A DNA stretch of 64,000 nt from Streptomyces sp. NBC_00461. GTDB lineage: Bacteria; Actinomycetota; Actinomycetes; Streptomycetales; Streptomycetaceae. Under the pieces are notes generated by a model, which was not told where the DNA came from, searched no databases, and saw only the letters and a list, made by a program, of their open reading frames with translations. Position 1 is the first letter of the stretch, and the number at the start of each line of letters is the position of its first letter. The DNA is taken from positions 1,488,001-1,552,000 of the forward strand of contig NZ_CP107902.1 of the NCBI RefSeq assembly GCF_036013935.1, in the 5' to 3' direction. The translations under genes and the position numbers were made by a program. This document shows positions 8,901 through 16,489 of the stretch, in pieces.

Positions 8901-9821
8901 TCAGGCCTCCTGGGGCTGTGCGGTGAACTCGGTCTCTGCGCCGGTGAGGTCCAGATACGCCTGCTCCAACGTGCCTTCCTCCGAGGCGAGTTCGAGGACC
9001 GGCACGCCGGCGGCGGAGACGAGGCGCCCGATGTCGTCCACGCGTGCGTGGTCCACGATCCAGTGCCCGTCCACGTGCTCCACCGCGTCGTGTCCGTGCC
9101 GTGCCAGGACGCTCTTGAGGGCGGTGGCGTCCGTCGTCCGGATCCGCACACGTGGCTGCACGCGCGCGTCGATGAACTCCCGCATCGGGGTGTCGGCCAG
9201 CAGACGTCCACGTCCCAGGACCACCAGATGGTCGGCGAACGACGCGGTCTCGTTCATGAGGTGGCTGGAGACCAGCACGGTGCGCCCCTCGCCCGCGAGC
9301 CGGCGCAGCAACGCGCGGATCCAGACGATGCCTTCGGGGTCGAGGCCGTTGGAGGGTTCATCGAGCATGACCACCTCGGGGTCGCCCAGCAGTGCGGCGG
9401 CGATCCCGAGGCGCTGGCGCATGCCGAGGGAGTACGTCTTCACCCGTCGGCGCGCCACCGACGACAGCCCGGCCTGCGCCAGTACCTCGTCCACCCGGCG
9501 CCGCGGGATGCGGTTGCTCGCGGCCAGTGCGCGCAGATGGTCCCGGCCGGTACGGGAGCCGTGCGCGGCGTCCGCGTCGAGCAGGGCGCCGACGTGGCGC
9601 AGCGGTTCGCGGAGCGTGGCGTAGGCGCGGCCGCCGACCGTGGCGGTACCGGAGGTCGGCCGGTCGAGGCCGAGCACGAGCCGCATGGTGGTGGACTTTC
9701 CGGCGCCGTTGGGGCCGAGGAAGCCGGTGACCTTGCCGGGGTGGACGGTGAAGGTGAGGTGGTCCACGGCCCGCCGGGTGCCGTACTCCTTGGTGAGGTT
9801 GTCGACGTCGATTCTGGTCAT
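8901..9821 (-). CDS. ABC transporter ATP-binding protein
   Basis: A 306-residue ATPase partner of the adjoining permease. Walker A GPNGAGKST lies near residue 38, the ABC signature here is LGMRQRLGIAAAL near residue 137, and Walker B VVMLDEPSNGLDPEG follows near residue 155, with the switch His in SSHLM. The final 90 residues form a variable C-terminal domain ending in a putative acidic region. Start at ATG 9821 gives the usual beginning TRIDVDNLTKEYG; open sequence further upstream is not coding. It is divergent from a histidine kinase gene, with about 108 bases between them. Confidence 0.93.
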   Translation of the reverse strand: MTRIDVDNLTKEYGTRRAVDHLTFTVHPGKVTGFLGPNGAGKSTTMRLVLGLDRPTSGTATVGGRAYATLREPLRHVGALLDADAAHGSRTGRDHLRALAASNRIPRRRVDEVLAQAGLSSVARRRVKTYSLGMRQRLGIAAALLGDPEVVMLDEPSNGLDPEGIVWIRALLRRLAGEGRTVLVSSHLMNETASFADHLVVLGRGRLLADTPMREFIDARVQPRVRIRTTDATALKSVLARHGHDAVEHVDGHWIVDHARVDDIGRLVSAAGVPVLELASEEGTLEQAYLDLTGAETEFTAQPQEA

Positions 9822-9849
9822 GGCAGCAGCGTCGCCGCCGGAGTGGGGT

Positions 9850-9893
9850 GATCTCCTCCCCCACGGGTGGAGATCCTCTCCCCCACGCGGGGG
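9850..9893. promoter_or_regulatory. inverted and direct repeats between ABC exporter and two-component system
   Basis: The perfect inverted repeat GATCTCC (9850-9856) / GGAGATC (9869-9875) is followed by CCCCC-ACGC-GGGGG (9880-9893). The string CTCCCCCACG also occurs twice as a direct repeat. Placed in the shared spacer, these are good candidates for binding by the adjoining response regulator. Confidence 0.45.
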
Positions 9894-9929
9894 AAGCCCG
9901 TTGTCAGTGGCGGCTGGCACGATGACGAA

Positions 9930-11087
9930 ATGGCCCGCTTTCTGCGCCCGTTGCTCCGGGGGACGACGTACACACGGCTGCTGCACCTGTGGGTGCCGAT
10001 TCTCATCGTCAGCGTGTGGCTCTACATCGACATGTCGACGTGGTGGCTGCCCGCGGCCGTGCTCGTGCCGGTCGGGTTCATCCCGGCGGTGCGGCTGGGC
10101 GAAGGGGTGCAGGCGCGGCTGCTGCTGACACCGAGTGAGCAGGACTCGGGCATCTCCGTGAGCCCGGCGGCGACTTGGCGGGACCGGCTGCGCACAGTGC
10201 TGTGGCTCGAGGTACGCATGGCACTGGGCGCGGTGGCCTCGGCGAGCTGCGTATGGCTGCCGGCTCTGGCCTACGAGCTGGCCCGCATCTCGCTCGGACA
10301 CACCCCGGACGCTGCCGTCCCGCTCCTGCGCGAGGCTCGACCGCACTGGGCGTACTGGCTGTTGGTGCCGGTTCCGCTCGTCGCGCTGTACGGGGTCGTG
10401 GTCGGCCTGGGGGAGCTGATCACCGGCGTCGCGCGCCGACTGCTCGGCCCGTCCGCCGCCGAACGCCTCACGGCCCTGGAGGAGCGCACCGAGCAGCTTC
10501 TGGAGCGCAACCGGATCGCCCGTGAACTGCACGACTCGATCGGTCACGCGCTGACGGTGGCCGTGGTGCAGGCGGGCGCGGCCCGAACGGCGGGCGACCC
10601 GGCCTTCACCGACCGGGCCCTGGCCGCCATCGAGGAGACCGGGCGGGCCGCGCTGGAGGACCTGGAGCGGGTGCTCGGAGTGCTGCGGGAGGCGCAGCGG
10701 CCGGTGAGCAGCCGTCCGACGCTGGTGGAGGCGGACCGTCTCCTGGAGTCCGCGCGCGCGTCGGGCGCGAAGGTCGACTCGGACGTGTCCGGTCCGCTGG
10801 AGTCGATCCCGGGACCGGTCTCCCGCGAGGGCTACCGCATCCTCCAGGAAGCTCTGACCAATGTGCTGCGGCACGCGGGAGCCGTCCCCGTGCGCGTCCG
10901 CGTCGAGGTCACGGACGCCGCCCTCACCCTGGAGGTCCGCAATCCGCTGACCGCCGACATATCGGGGCCCGGCCGGGGCAGCGGGCTGCGCGGTATACGC
11001 GAGCGCGCGGCCCTGCTGGGCGGCCGCGCGCGAACCGGGCCGGACGAGGGCGACTGGCAGGTACATGTGGAGCTGCCGTTGAGCTGA
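9930..11087 (+). CDS. sensor histidine kinase, HisKA_3/NarL partner type
   Basis: A 385-residue membrane kinase. Hydrophobic segments at about residues 20-50 and 95-160 form the sensor part with very short extracellular loops, as in intramembrane-sensing kinases. The dimerisation domain carries the phospho-acceptor His in ARELHDSIGHAL near residue 200. The ATPase domain follows, with an N-box (EALTNVLRHAG near residue 310) and a G-box (GSGLRGIRERAALLGG near residue 355). Start ATG 9930 is the first in frame that gives a coherent N-terminus. Fourteen bases separate it from the response regulator; the divergent ABC exporter is the likely regulated target. Confidence 0.92.
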   Translation: MARFLRPLLRGTTYTRLLHLWVPILIVSVWLYIDMSTWWLPAAVLVPVGFIPAVRLGEGVQARLLLTPSEQDSGISVSPAATWRDRLRTVLWLEVRMALGAVASASCVWLPALAYELARISLGHTPDAAVPLLREARPHWAYWLLVPVPLVALYGVVVGLGELITGVARRLLGPSAAERLTALEERTEQLLERNRIARELHDSIGHALTVAVVQAGAARTAGDPAFTDRALAAIEETGRAALEDLERVLGVLREAQRPVSSRPTLVEADRLLESARASGAKVDSDVSGPLESIPGPVSREGYRILQEALTNVLRHAGAVPVRVRVEVTDAALTLEVRNPLTADISGPGRGSGLRGIRERAALLGGRARTGPDEGDWQVHVELPLS

Positions 11088-11101
11088 TCTACGCTGTCCG
11101 G

Positions 11102-11764
11102 ATGCCGGTCACCGTTCTCCTCGTCGACGACGAGCCCCTCGTACGCGCCGGTCTGCGGGCCGTTCTGGAGGCGCAGCCCGACATCGAGGTCGTTGGGGAG
11201 GCCGCCGACGGGGCGGCGGTGATCCCGCTCGTGCGCCGGCTGCGGCCCGACGTGGTCGCCATGGACGTACGGATGCCGCTGCTGGACGGCATCGAGGCCA
11301 CGCGCGCGGTGCTGCGGACGGTCGACGAGCCGCCGAAGATCCTCGTGGTGACGACGTTCGAGAACGACGAGTACGTGTACGAGGCGCTGCGGGCCGGCGC
11401 CGACGGGTTCCTGCTGAAGCGGGCCCGCCCGGCCGAGATCGTGCACGCGGTGCGGCTGGTCGCGGAGGGCGAGTCGCTGCTGTTCCCGGCCTCCGTGCGG
11501 CAGTTGGCCGCCGAGTACGGCGAGAGCGACGGCAACCGGGCCGCCCGGGACGCGATGGAACGGGCCCGGCTGACCGAACGGGAGGCCGAGGTGTTGCGGC
11601 TGATGGCCCGCGGGCTGTCCAACGCGGAGATCGCCGCCCGACTGATCGTCGGCACGGAGACAGTGAAGTCGCACGTGAGCGCCGTACTGGCGAAACTCGG
11701 CGCGCGTGATCGCACTCAGGCCGTGATCGCCGCGTACGAGTCGGGCTTCGTGGCCCCGGGCTGA
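11102..11764 (+). CDS. NarL/FixJ-family response regulator
   Basis: A 220-residue DNA-binding regulator. The receiver domain (residues 1-120) has the acidic pair DDE near residue 9, the phospho-acceptor Asp in AMDVRMP near residue 54, the Thr of VVTTFEN and the Lys of LLKRA. A LuxR-type helix-turn-helix at about residues 155-210 begins LTEREAEVLRLMARG and contains the recognition segment TVKSHVSAVLAKLG. It follows the cognate kinase directly and very likely controls the divergent ABC exporter through the repeats at 9850-9893. Confidence 0.94.
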   Translation: MPVTVLLVDDEPLVRAGLRAVLEAQPDIEVVGEAADGAAVIPLVRRLRPDVVAMDVRMPLLDGIEATRAVLRTVDEPPKILVVTTFENDEYVYEALRAGADGFLLKRARPAEIVHAVRLVAEGESLLFPASVRQLAAEYGESDGNRAARDAMERARLTEREAEVLRLMARGLSNAEIAARLIVGTETVKSHVSAVLAKLGARDRTQAVIAAYESGFVAPG

Positions 11765-11880
11765 TGGGCGTGCCCCGAAGGGCGCGGGGCCGTGCCATCA
11801 GCGGCTCCGCCGCGGGGCGCGACCAGCCACGACGGCGCAGCGCGGCACTCCCGAGCGGCACAACCCGGCGGAGCGACCCG
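11765..11880. repeat. dispersed Streptomyces intergenic repeat
   Basis: The stretch carrying GCCCCGAAGGGCGCGGGGC and then CGCGACCAGCCACGACGG is of the kind found between many genes in streptomycetes. The short GCCCC/GGGGC stem may end the two-component operon transcript. It is not coding, which supports the downstream TTG start for the ROK gene. Confidence 0.45.
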
Positions 11881-11923
11881 GTACGATCCGGCCAACACGC
11901 GCACGAGCTGGGAGGACGGGACG

Positions 11924-13081
11924 TTGGGGCAGCTGACCGGCGGGGACCCCTCGCTGCTGCGAAGGATCAACTCCGCGGTGGTGCTGCACGCGCTGCGTGC
12001 CACGGACGCGGCGACACTGACGGAGATCACCCGGGTGACCGGACTGTCCCGGCCGACCGTGGAAGGTGTCGTCGAGGGCCTCATCGAGGTGGGTTACGTC
12101 GTCGAGAAGGCGGCCGACGAGAGCGTCGTACGACGCCAGGGGCGGCCCGCGCGGCGCTTCCGGTTCCGGGCCGAGGCCGGACATCTGCTGGGTCTGGACA
12201 TCGGGCCCCACCGCGTTGCCGCGCTCCTCGCCGACCTCGACGGACGGGTGCTCGGCTCGGTCGCGAAGGACGTCGACGAGACGGCTCCCGCCGACGAGCG
12301 CCTGGAGCGGCTGCGCACCGCGGTGGCCGAACTGCTGCGCCGGGCCGGGGTCGCTCGCGGCTCGCTGCGGGCCGTGGGAGTCGCCTCGCCCGGGATCGTC
12401 GAGGCGGACGGCACCGTACGGCTGTGCGCCGCGCTGCCCGAGTGGACGGGGCTGCGTCTGGGCGAACGGCTCAGCCGGTCCTTCAAGTGCCCGGTGCTCG
12501 TCGAGAACGACGCCAACGCCGCGGCCGTCGCGGAGCACTGGAAGGGCGCGGCCACCGAGTCCGACGACGTAGTGATGGTGCTGGCCGGGCTGAGCCCCGG
12601 AGCCGGTTCGCTGATCGGCGGGCAGTTGCACCGGGGGTACGGAGGGGCGGCCGGCGAGATCGGCGCGCTGCATCTGCTGGGCCGCGAGGTGACCCCCGAG
12701 ACGCTGCTGTCCACCACCGACGAGCCGCTGCACCCGCTGGACGAACAGGCCGTCGCCGAGGTCTTCGCGCAGGCCCGGGAGGGAGACCAGCGGGCCCGCG
12801 CGGCCGTCGACCGCTTCATCCAGCGGCTCGTCCACGACGTGGCCGCCCTGGTCCTGGCCCTCGACCCGGAACTCGTCGTCATCGGCGGCTGGGCGGCCGG
12901 CCTGGACGGCGTACTGGACCCCCTGCGCCGCGAGTTGGCGCGTTACTGTCTGCGCCCGCCGAAGGTCACCCTGTCGCTCCTCGGCGAGGCCGCGGTGGCG
13001 ACCGGCGCGCTCCGGCTCGCCCTGGACCACGTGGAGGAGCAGCTGTTCGCGGTCGAGGGCACGATGACGGCGCGGCGCTGA
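11924..13081 (+). CDS. ROK-family transcriptional regulator (NagC/XylR type)
   Basis: A 385-residue sugar-responsive repressor. A winged helix at residues 10-75 (ITRVTGLSRPTVEGVVEGL) is followed by a ROK sugar-kinase-like domain with LGLDIGPHRVAALLADLDG near residue 88, VENDANAAAVAEHW near residue 190 and GGAAGEIGALH near residue 245. The zinc motif CxCGxxGC that most ROK proteins have after the GEIGH segment is absent. A TTG start at 11924 is chosen because GGAGGA lies seven bases before it and family members begin with GQLTGGDPSLLRRIN; the upstream frame is intergenic repeat. No sugar genes adjoin it, so its target is unknown. Confidence 0.88.
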   Translation: MGQLTGGDPSLLRRINSAVVLHALRATDAATLTEITRVTGLSRPTVEGVVEGLIEVGYVVEKAADESVVRRQGRPARRFRFRAEAGHLLGLDIGPHRVAALLADLDGRVLGSVAKDVDETAPADERLERLRTAVAELLRRAGVARGSLRAVGVASPGIVEADGTVRLCAALPEWTGLRLGERLSRSFKCPVLVENDANAAAVAEHWKGAATESDDVVMVLAGLSPGAGSLIGGQLHRGYGGAAGEIGALHLLGREVTPETLLSTTDEPLHPLDEQAVAEVFAQAREGDQRARAAVDRFIQRLVHDVAALVLALDPELVVIGGWAAGLDGVLDPLRRELARYCLRPPKVTLSLLGEAAVATGALRLALDHVEEQLFAVEGTMTARR

Positions 13082-13097
13082 GACCGGGGCACGCACG

Positions 13098-13134
13098 CGT
13101 GCTGTGCCCCGGAGCGGTCCCGGGGCACAGCACG
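13098..13134. terminator. strong bidirectional terminator between convergent ROK and GntR genes
   Basis: Perfect 15-base arms CGTGCTGTGCCCCGG and CCGGGGCACAGCACG around a seven-base loop. It is located between two convergent genes, 17 bases from either stop codon region, so it can serve both. Confidence 0.8.
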
Positions 13135-13151
13135 AGTGACGTGCGCGGGTG

Positions 13152-13913
13152 TCAGGACGCCTGGCGCTCGGGTCCCTGGTGGATCTCCACGCCTCCCGAG
13201 TCGCCGAAGGTCAGGCGGCAGGTGTCCGCCCTGTAGGTGGCGACGGAGAGGGCCGCGGTGCGGCCGTCGGCGAGGAAGCGGGTGGTGACGACGAGCACGG
13301 GCGCCCCCGGCAGCCGGTCCAGTTCCTTGGCGTCGTCCGCGCGGGCGGAGCCGAGCTCCACGGAGCTGTCCTGCCCCTCCAGCTCCAGCCGGTGCAGCTC
13401 GCGCAGCACCGCACGCGCGCGTGCCGGTCCGGACGGCGCGTCTATGGCGGAGAGGTCGGGCACCGACGACGCCGGGATGTAGAGCAGCTCCGCGGCGACG
13501 GGCTGGCCGTTTGACACACGGGAGCGGCGCACCGTGTACACGGTCTCGTCCGGGCCCGTCTCCAGCGCGGCGGCGACGGCCGCGGGCGGGGCCGCCGCCG
13601 TGCAGTCGGCGGCCTGCCACACGTCCCCGGCCGCTCCCGGCCAGGCGTGCTGCTCCGTGCCGACAGCGACGCCCACGCGCGGCGGGGCGACGGTCGTGCC
13701 GACACCGCGTCGGCGCTGCAGCCTGCCTTCCAGTTCGAGCTGCTCCAGTGCCTGGCGGAGCGTGGCGCGGGCGACGCCGAAGCGGGCGGCCAGGTCGCGC
13801 TCGTTCGGCAGGATCTCGCCCACGGAGAACTCGGAGTCCAATGCCTCACTGAGCACGGTCTTGAGATGCCAGTACTTCGGTTCCGGCACCGATTCCAGCT
13901 GCGTGGTCCCCAC
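13152..13913 (-). CDS. GntR-family regulator, HutC/UTRA (DasR-like) type
   Basis: A 253-residue repressor. The winged helix (residues 15-80) contains PNERDLAARFGVARATLRQALEQL, and the UTRA ligand-binding domain fills residues 95-245 with VYTVRRSRVSNGQPVAAELLY and the closing VATYRADTCRL typical of the HutC/DasR branch, whose ligands are usually amino sugars or amino-acid derivatives. The start at ATG 13913 is the first Met of the family-like N-terminus. Its own promoter carries a DasR-like palindrome overlapping the -35 element, suggesting autoregulation. Confidence 0.9.
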   Translation of the reverse strand: MGTTQLESVPEPKYWHLKTVLSEALDSEFSVGEILPNERDLAARFGVARATLRQALEQLELEGRLQRRRGVGTTVAPPRVGVAVGTEQHAWPGAAGDVWQAADCTAAAPPAAVAAALETGPDETVYTVRRSRVSNGQPVAAELLYIPASSVPDLSAIDAPSGPARARAVLRELHRLELEGQDSSVELGSARADDAKELDRLPGAPVLVVTTRFLADGRTAALSVATYRADTCRLTFGDSGGVEIHQGPERQAS

Positions 13914-13989
13914 CCTGTCCTCCGCAATCGCCGTGGTCCGGCGGCGTTTTAGCGCCCTTGTTTATTAAAGGTTGTTGCACTTATCTGCG

Positions 13990-14024
13990 ACCATAGGGCG
14001 GCCCAAACCCTTGGTCAAGACCAA
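13990..14024 (-). promoter_or_regulatory. promoter of the GntR gene with overlapping palindromic operator
   Basis: Read on the minus strand, -35 TTGACC (14018-14013) and -10 TATGGT (13995-13990) are separated by 17 bases. The -35 lies inside a perfect palindrome TTGGTC-AA-GACCAA at 14011-14024, whose core matches the TGGTCTAGACCA core of DasR-type operators except for one central base. Transcription would start near 13983, leaving a 5' leader of about 70 bases. Confidence 0.6.
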
Positions 14025-14103
14025 TCCTCGATCCCGTCCGCGCGGCGCGGGGCACCTGCCGCACAGCGTTCACACGGCGTTCGTACGGGCCCGTCCGCGC
14101 CGC

Positions 14104-14988
14104 CTAGACCTCGGCCAGCGACAGCAGCTTGTCGGGGTTGCGCATGATGTAGACGGCCTGGATGCGCCCCTCGAAGACGTCCACCTGGAAGACGCTGTCG
14201 GGTTTGCCCGCCGAGAGGATGACGACCGCGAGGCCGCCGTTGATCTCCATGAAGCGGAAGGACAGGTCCGCCACGCCCTTCTGGGCGACCCCGACGAGGA
14301 AACGGCCCACCTTGTCGGCGCTCTCCAGGACCCGCAGCGGCGCCCGGGACTTGCCGCCGCTGTCGCCCACCAGGCGCACATCGGGCGCGAGCAGCGCCAT
14401 GAGACCTTCCAGATCGCCTTCCCCGGCGGCGGCGAGGAACCGCTCGGTCAGCTCACGACGCCGGCCGGGGTCGACCTCGTAGCGCGGCCGGCGCTCCTCG
14501 ACGTGCCTGCGGGCCCGCCCGGCCAGCTGGCGCACGGCCGGCTCGCCGCGCTCCAGCATGGCGGCGATGTCCGCGTAGGGGTAGCCGAAGGCCTCTCTGA
14601 GCACGAACACGGCCCGCTCCAGCGGCGACAGCGACTCCAGGACGACGAGGACGGCCAGGGAGACGGAGTCGGCGAGCACGGCCCGCTCGGCGGTGTCCGG
14701 GACGGTGTCCCCGAAGTCGGTCACGTACGGCTCGGGCAGCCAGGGCCCGACGTACGCCTCGTTGCGCGCCTTGACCTGGCGCAGCCGGTCGATGGCGAGG
14801 CGGGTGGTGATGCGCACCAGATAGCCGCGCGGTTCCCGCACCTCGGCGCGGTCGGCGCCGGACCAGCGCAGCCACGCCTCCTGGACGACGTCCTCCGCGT
14901 CGGCCACCCGCCCGAGCATGCGGTAGGCGACGCCCATGAGGACGGGGCGGTGGTCTTCGAAGACGTCGGTTCCGGTGTCCGTGGTCAC
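14104..14988 (-). CDS. ECF41-type RNA polymerase sigma factor (SigJ-like)
   Basis: A 294-residue extracytoplasmic-function sigma factor. Region 2 (residues 10-80) includes YRMLGRVADAEDVVQEAWLRW, region 4 (about 115-170) includes LSPLERAVFVLREAFGYPYADIAAML, and a SnoaL-like C-terminal domain of about 100 residues ends in NPDKLLSLA, the NPDK motif that marks the ECF41 group. In that group the C-terminal extension replaces a separate anti-sigma factor and modulates activity. WLPEPYV between regions 2 and 4 is also typical. Start at GTG 14988 gives the normal N-terminus. A reductase gene is divergent, and ECF41 factors usually control such an adjacent oxidoreductase. Confidence 0.92.
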   Translation of the reverse strand: MTTDTGTDVFEDHRPVLMGVAYRMLGRVADAEDVVQEAWLRWSGADRAEVREPRGYLVRITTRLAIDRLRQVKARNEAYVGPWLPEPYVTDFGDTVPDTAERAVLADSVSLAVLVVLESLSPLERAVFVLREAFGYPYADIAAMLERGEPAVRQLAGRARRHVEERRPRYEVDPGRRRELTERFLAAAGEGDLEGLMALLAPDVRLVGDSGGKSRAPLRVLESADKVGRFLVGVAQKGVADLSFRFMEINGGLAVVILSAGKPDSVFQVDVFEGRIQAVYIMRNPDKLLSLAEV

Positions 14989-15099
14989 GGCACCATCCCA
15001 TGCGACGCGTCCGGACATGTCCAGGAGAAATCCATGTGTCCCGGAGCAGAATGACCCGCGGGCCGTCGGGGGTCGGCGGCCGGAGTTGCGGAGGTGGCC

Positions 15100-15753
15100 A
15101 TGCGGTACGGGGTTCTGGGCACGGGCGAGGTCGGCCGTACGCTCGGCGGAAAGCTTGCGGAGCTGGGCCACGAGGTGACTCTGGGTTCCCGCTCGAAGGA
15201 CAACCCCACCGCCCTGGAGTGGGCGCGCGGCGCCGGCGCGGGAGCACAGGCCGGCACGTTCGCGGAGGCGGCCTCGTCCGCCGAGGTGGTCGTGGTCGCC
15301 GTCGGGGGCCGGGTGGCGCTCACGGCTCTGGAGGCGGCGGGGGCGGAGAACCTCGACGGGAAGGTCGTCGTCGACGTCTCCAACCCGATGGCGTTCGAGG
15401 ACGGGGAGCTGAGGCTGTCGCCCGTCGAGTCGGACAGCGTGGGCGAGCAGATCCAGCGCGCGTTCCCGCACGCGCGTGTGGTGAAGACCCTCAACACCGT
15501 CAACTCCAACGTGATGGTGGATCCCTCGCTGGTGCCGGGCGAACACCAGATCTTCGTGTGCGGTACGGACGCGAGCGCCAAGGAGCAGGTCATCGGTCTC
15601 CTCGGGGAGTTCGGGTGGCCGCCGCACCGGGTGCTCGACCTGGGTGGCATCCGGTCGGCGCGGAGCGTGGAGATGCTGCTGCCGTTGTGGCTCGACCTCT
15701 TCCGGAATCTCGGGCACGCGGAGTTCAACATCGAGGTGCGCAGGGGGCATTGA
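15100..15753 (+). CDS. NADPH-dependent F420 reductase-like oxidoreductase
   Basis: A 217-residue dinucleotide-binding protein of the F420-dependent NADP reductase / NAD(P)-binding family. The Rossmann loop GVLGTGEVGRTLGGKLAELGHEV begins the protein, SNPM near residue 105 and the conserved VKTLNTVNSNVM near residue 132 follow, and the closing GGIRSARSVEMLLPLWLDLF is typical. Residue selection for NADP is suggested by the SRSKDN loop. ATG 15100 is preferred to GTG 15094 because GGAGG lies five bases before it. It is divergent from the ECF41 sigma gene, its probable regulator. The TGA stop coincides with the first bases of the neighbouring IS remnant, so the last residues may have been altered. 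Confidence 0.88.
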   Translation: MRYGVLGTGEVGRTLGGKLAELGHEVTLGSRSKDNPTALEWARGAGAGAQAGTFAEAASSAEVVVVAVGGRVALTALEAAGAENLDGKVVVDVSNPMAFEDGELRLSPVESDSVGEQIQRAFPHARVVKTLNTVNSNVMVDPSLVPGEHQIFVCGTDASAKEQVIGLLGEFGWPPHRVLDLGGIRSARSVEMLLPLWLDLFRNLGHAEFNIEVRRGH

Positions 15754-16351
15754 GAGGTTTTCATCCTGTTTTCGCAGTTCACGGGGCTGGTGTGGCCCTG
15801 AGTTGACGTGCTCGTGCCGGTCAGGAGCGTGATCGTTCCGGGGAGATCGTCGGTCACCTCTGGATCTCGGTGTTCGCGAGGACGAGGAGGGCCCGCAGGA
15901 GGGTGGTCGCGTGGCGGGCGTGCATGCGGACCTTGGTGAGGCAGCGCCAGGTCTTGAGGTTGGCGAAGCCGTGCTCGCCGACGGCGCGTTCGCGGCTGAG
16001 CAGACGGTTCGCCTCCTTCTCCCCCTCGGTGAGCTTGTGGTTCCGGGTGGCTTTGCGGCCGGTGATGATCGCGGGGTGGTCGTCGGGGTCGTCGTCCAGG
16101 CCGACGAAGCCGAGGTCGGCCAGGGCGCCGAGGCCGGCCTCGCGCAGCTCGGTGAGCTTGTCGTGGCGGGCGGTGGTGATCTCGCTGGACCGGCCGGGGC
16201 CGGGCTGAGGAGATCCAGATCAGGTCGTCCTGCTGGACGGCACCCTGATCCGCACCCGCCGCCGCACCGGGACGGACAACCGCAAGAACTACAGCGGGAA
16301 ACATAAGGCCCATGGCCTGCTGTTTCTCGCGCTGACCGACGAGAAGGGCAG
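15751..16351 (-). mobile_element. IS5-like element remnant, copy 1, with internal inversion
   Basis: The minus strand from 16230 to 15857 encodes, with one frame only lacking a start, the C-terminal part of a DDE transposase (DLIWISSAR, then EITTARHDKLTEL, GFVGLDDDPDD, ANRLLSRERAV, NLKTWRCLTKVRMHARHA). The 3' end reaches TGAGAGGTTTTCATC at 15751, matching the 3' end of copy 2. The segment 16224-16350, which should precede it on the same strand (LLDGTLIRTRRRTG to LFLALTDEKG), is instead on the plus strand. The N-terminal third is missing. Confidence 0.75.
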
Positions 16352-16417
16352 AGGAGCCGGTATGCCTTGGCCGTCATCGTCGGCAGCAGCTGCCCGCAGG
16401 CGCACGGATGACGGGCC

Positions 16418-16463
16418 GTTCCGTCCGGTGCCCCGTACGCGGAGACGGGGCGCCGAACGGAAC
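16418..16463 (-). terminator. long imperfect hairpin downstream of the GDSL/RICIN gene
   Basis: Eighteen-base arms at 16418-16435 and 16446-16463 pair with two mismatches around a ten-base loop. It lies just beyond the stop of the leftward esterase gene. Confidence 0.65.
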
Positions 16464-16489
16464 TACGCCGTCCGGGAGGTGGGCACCGC

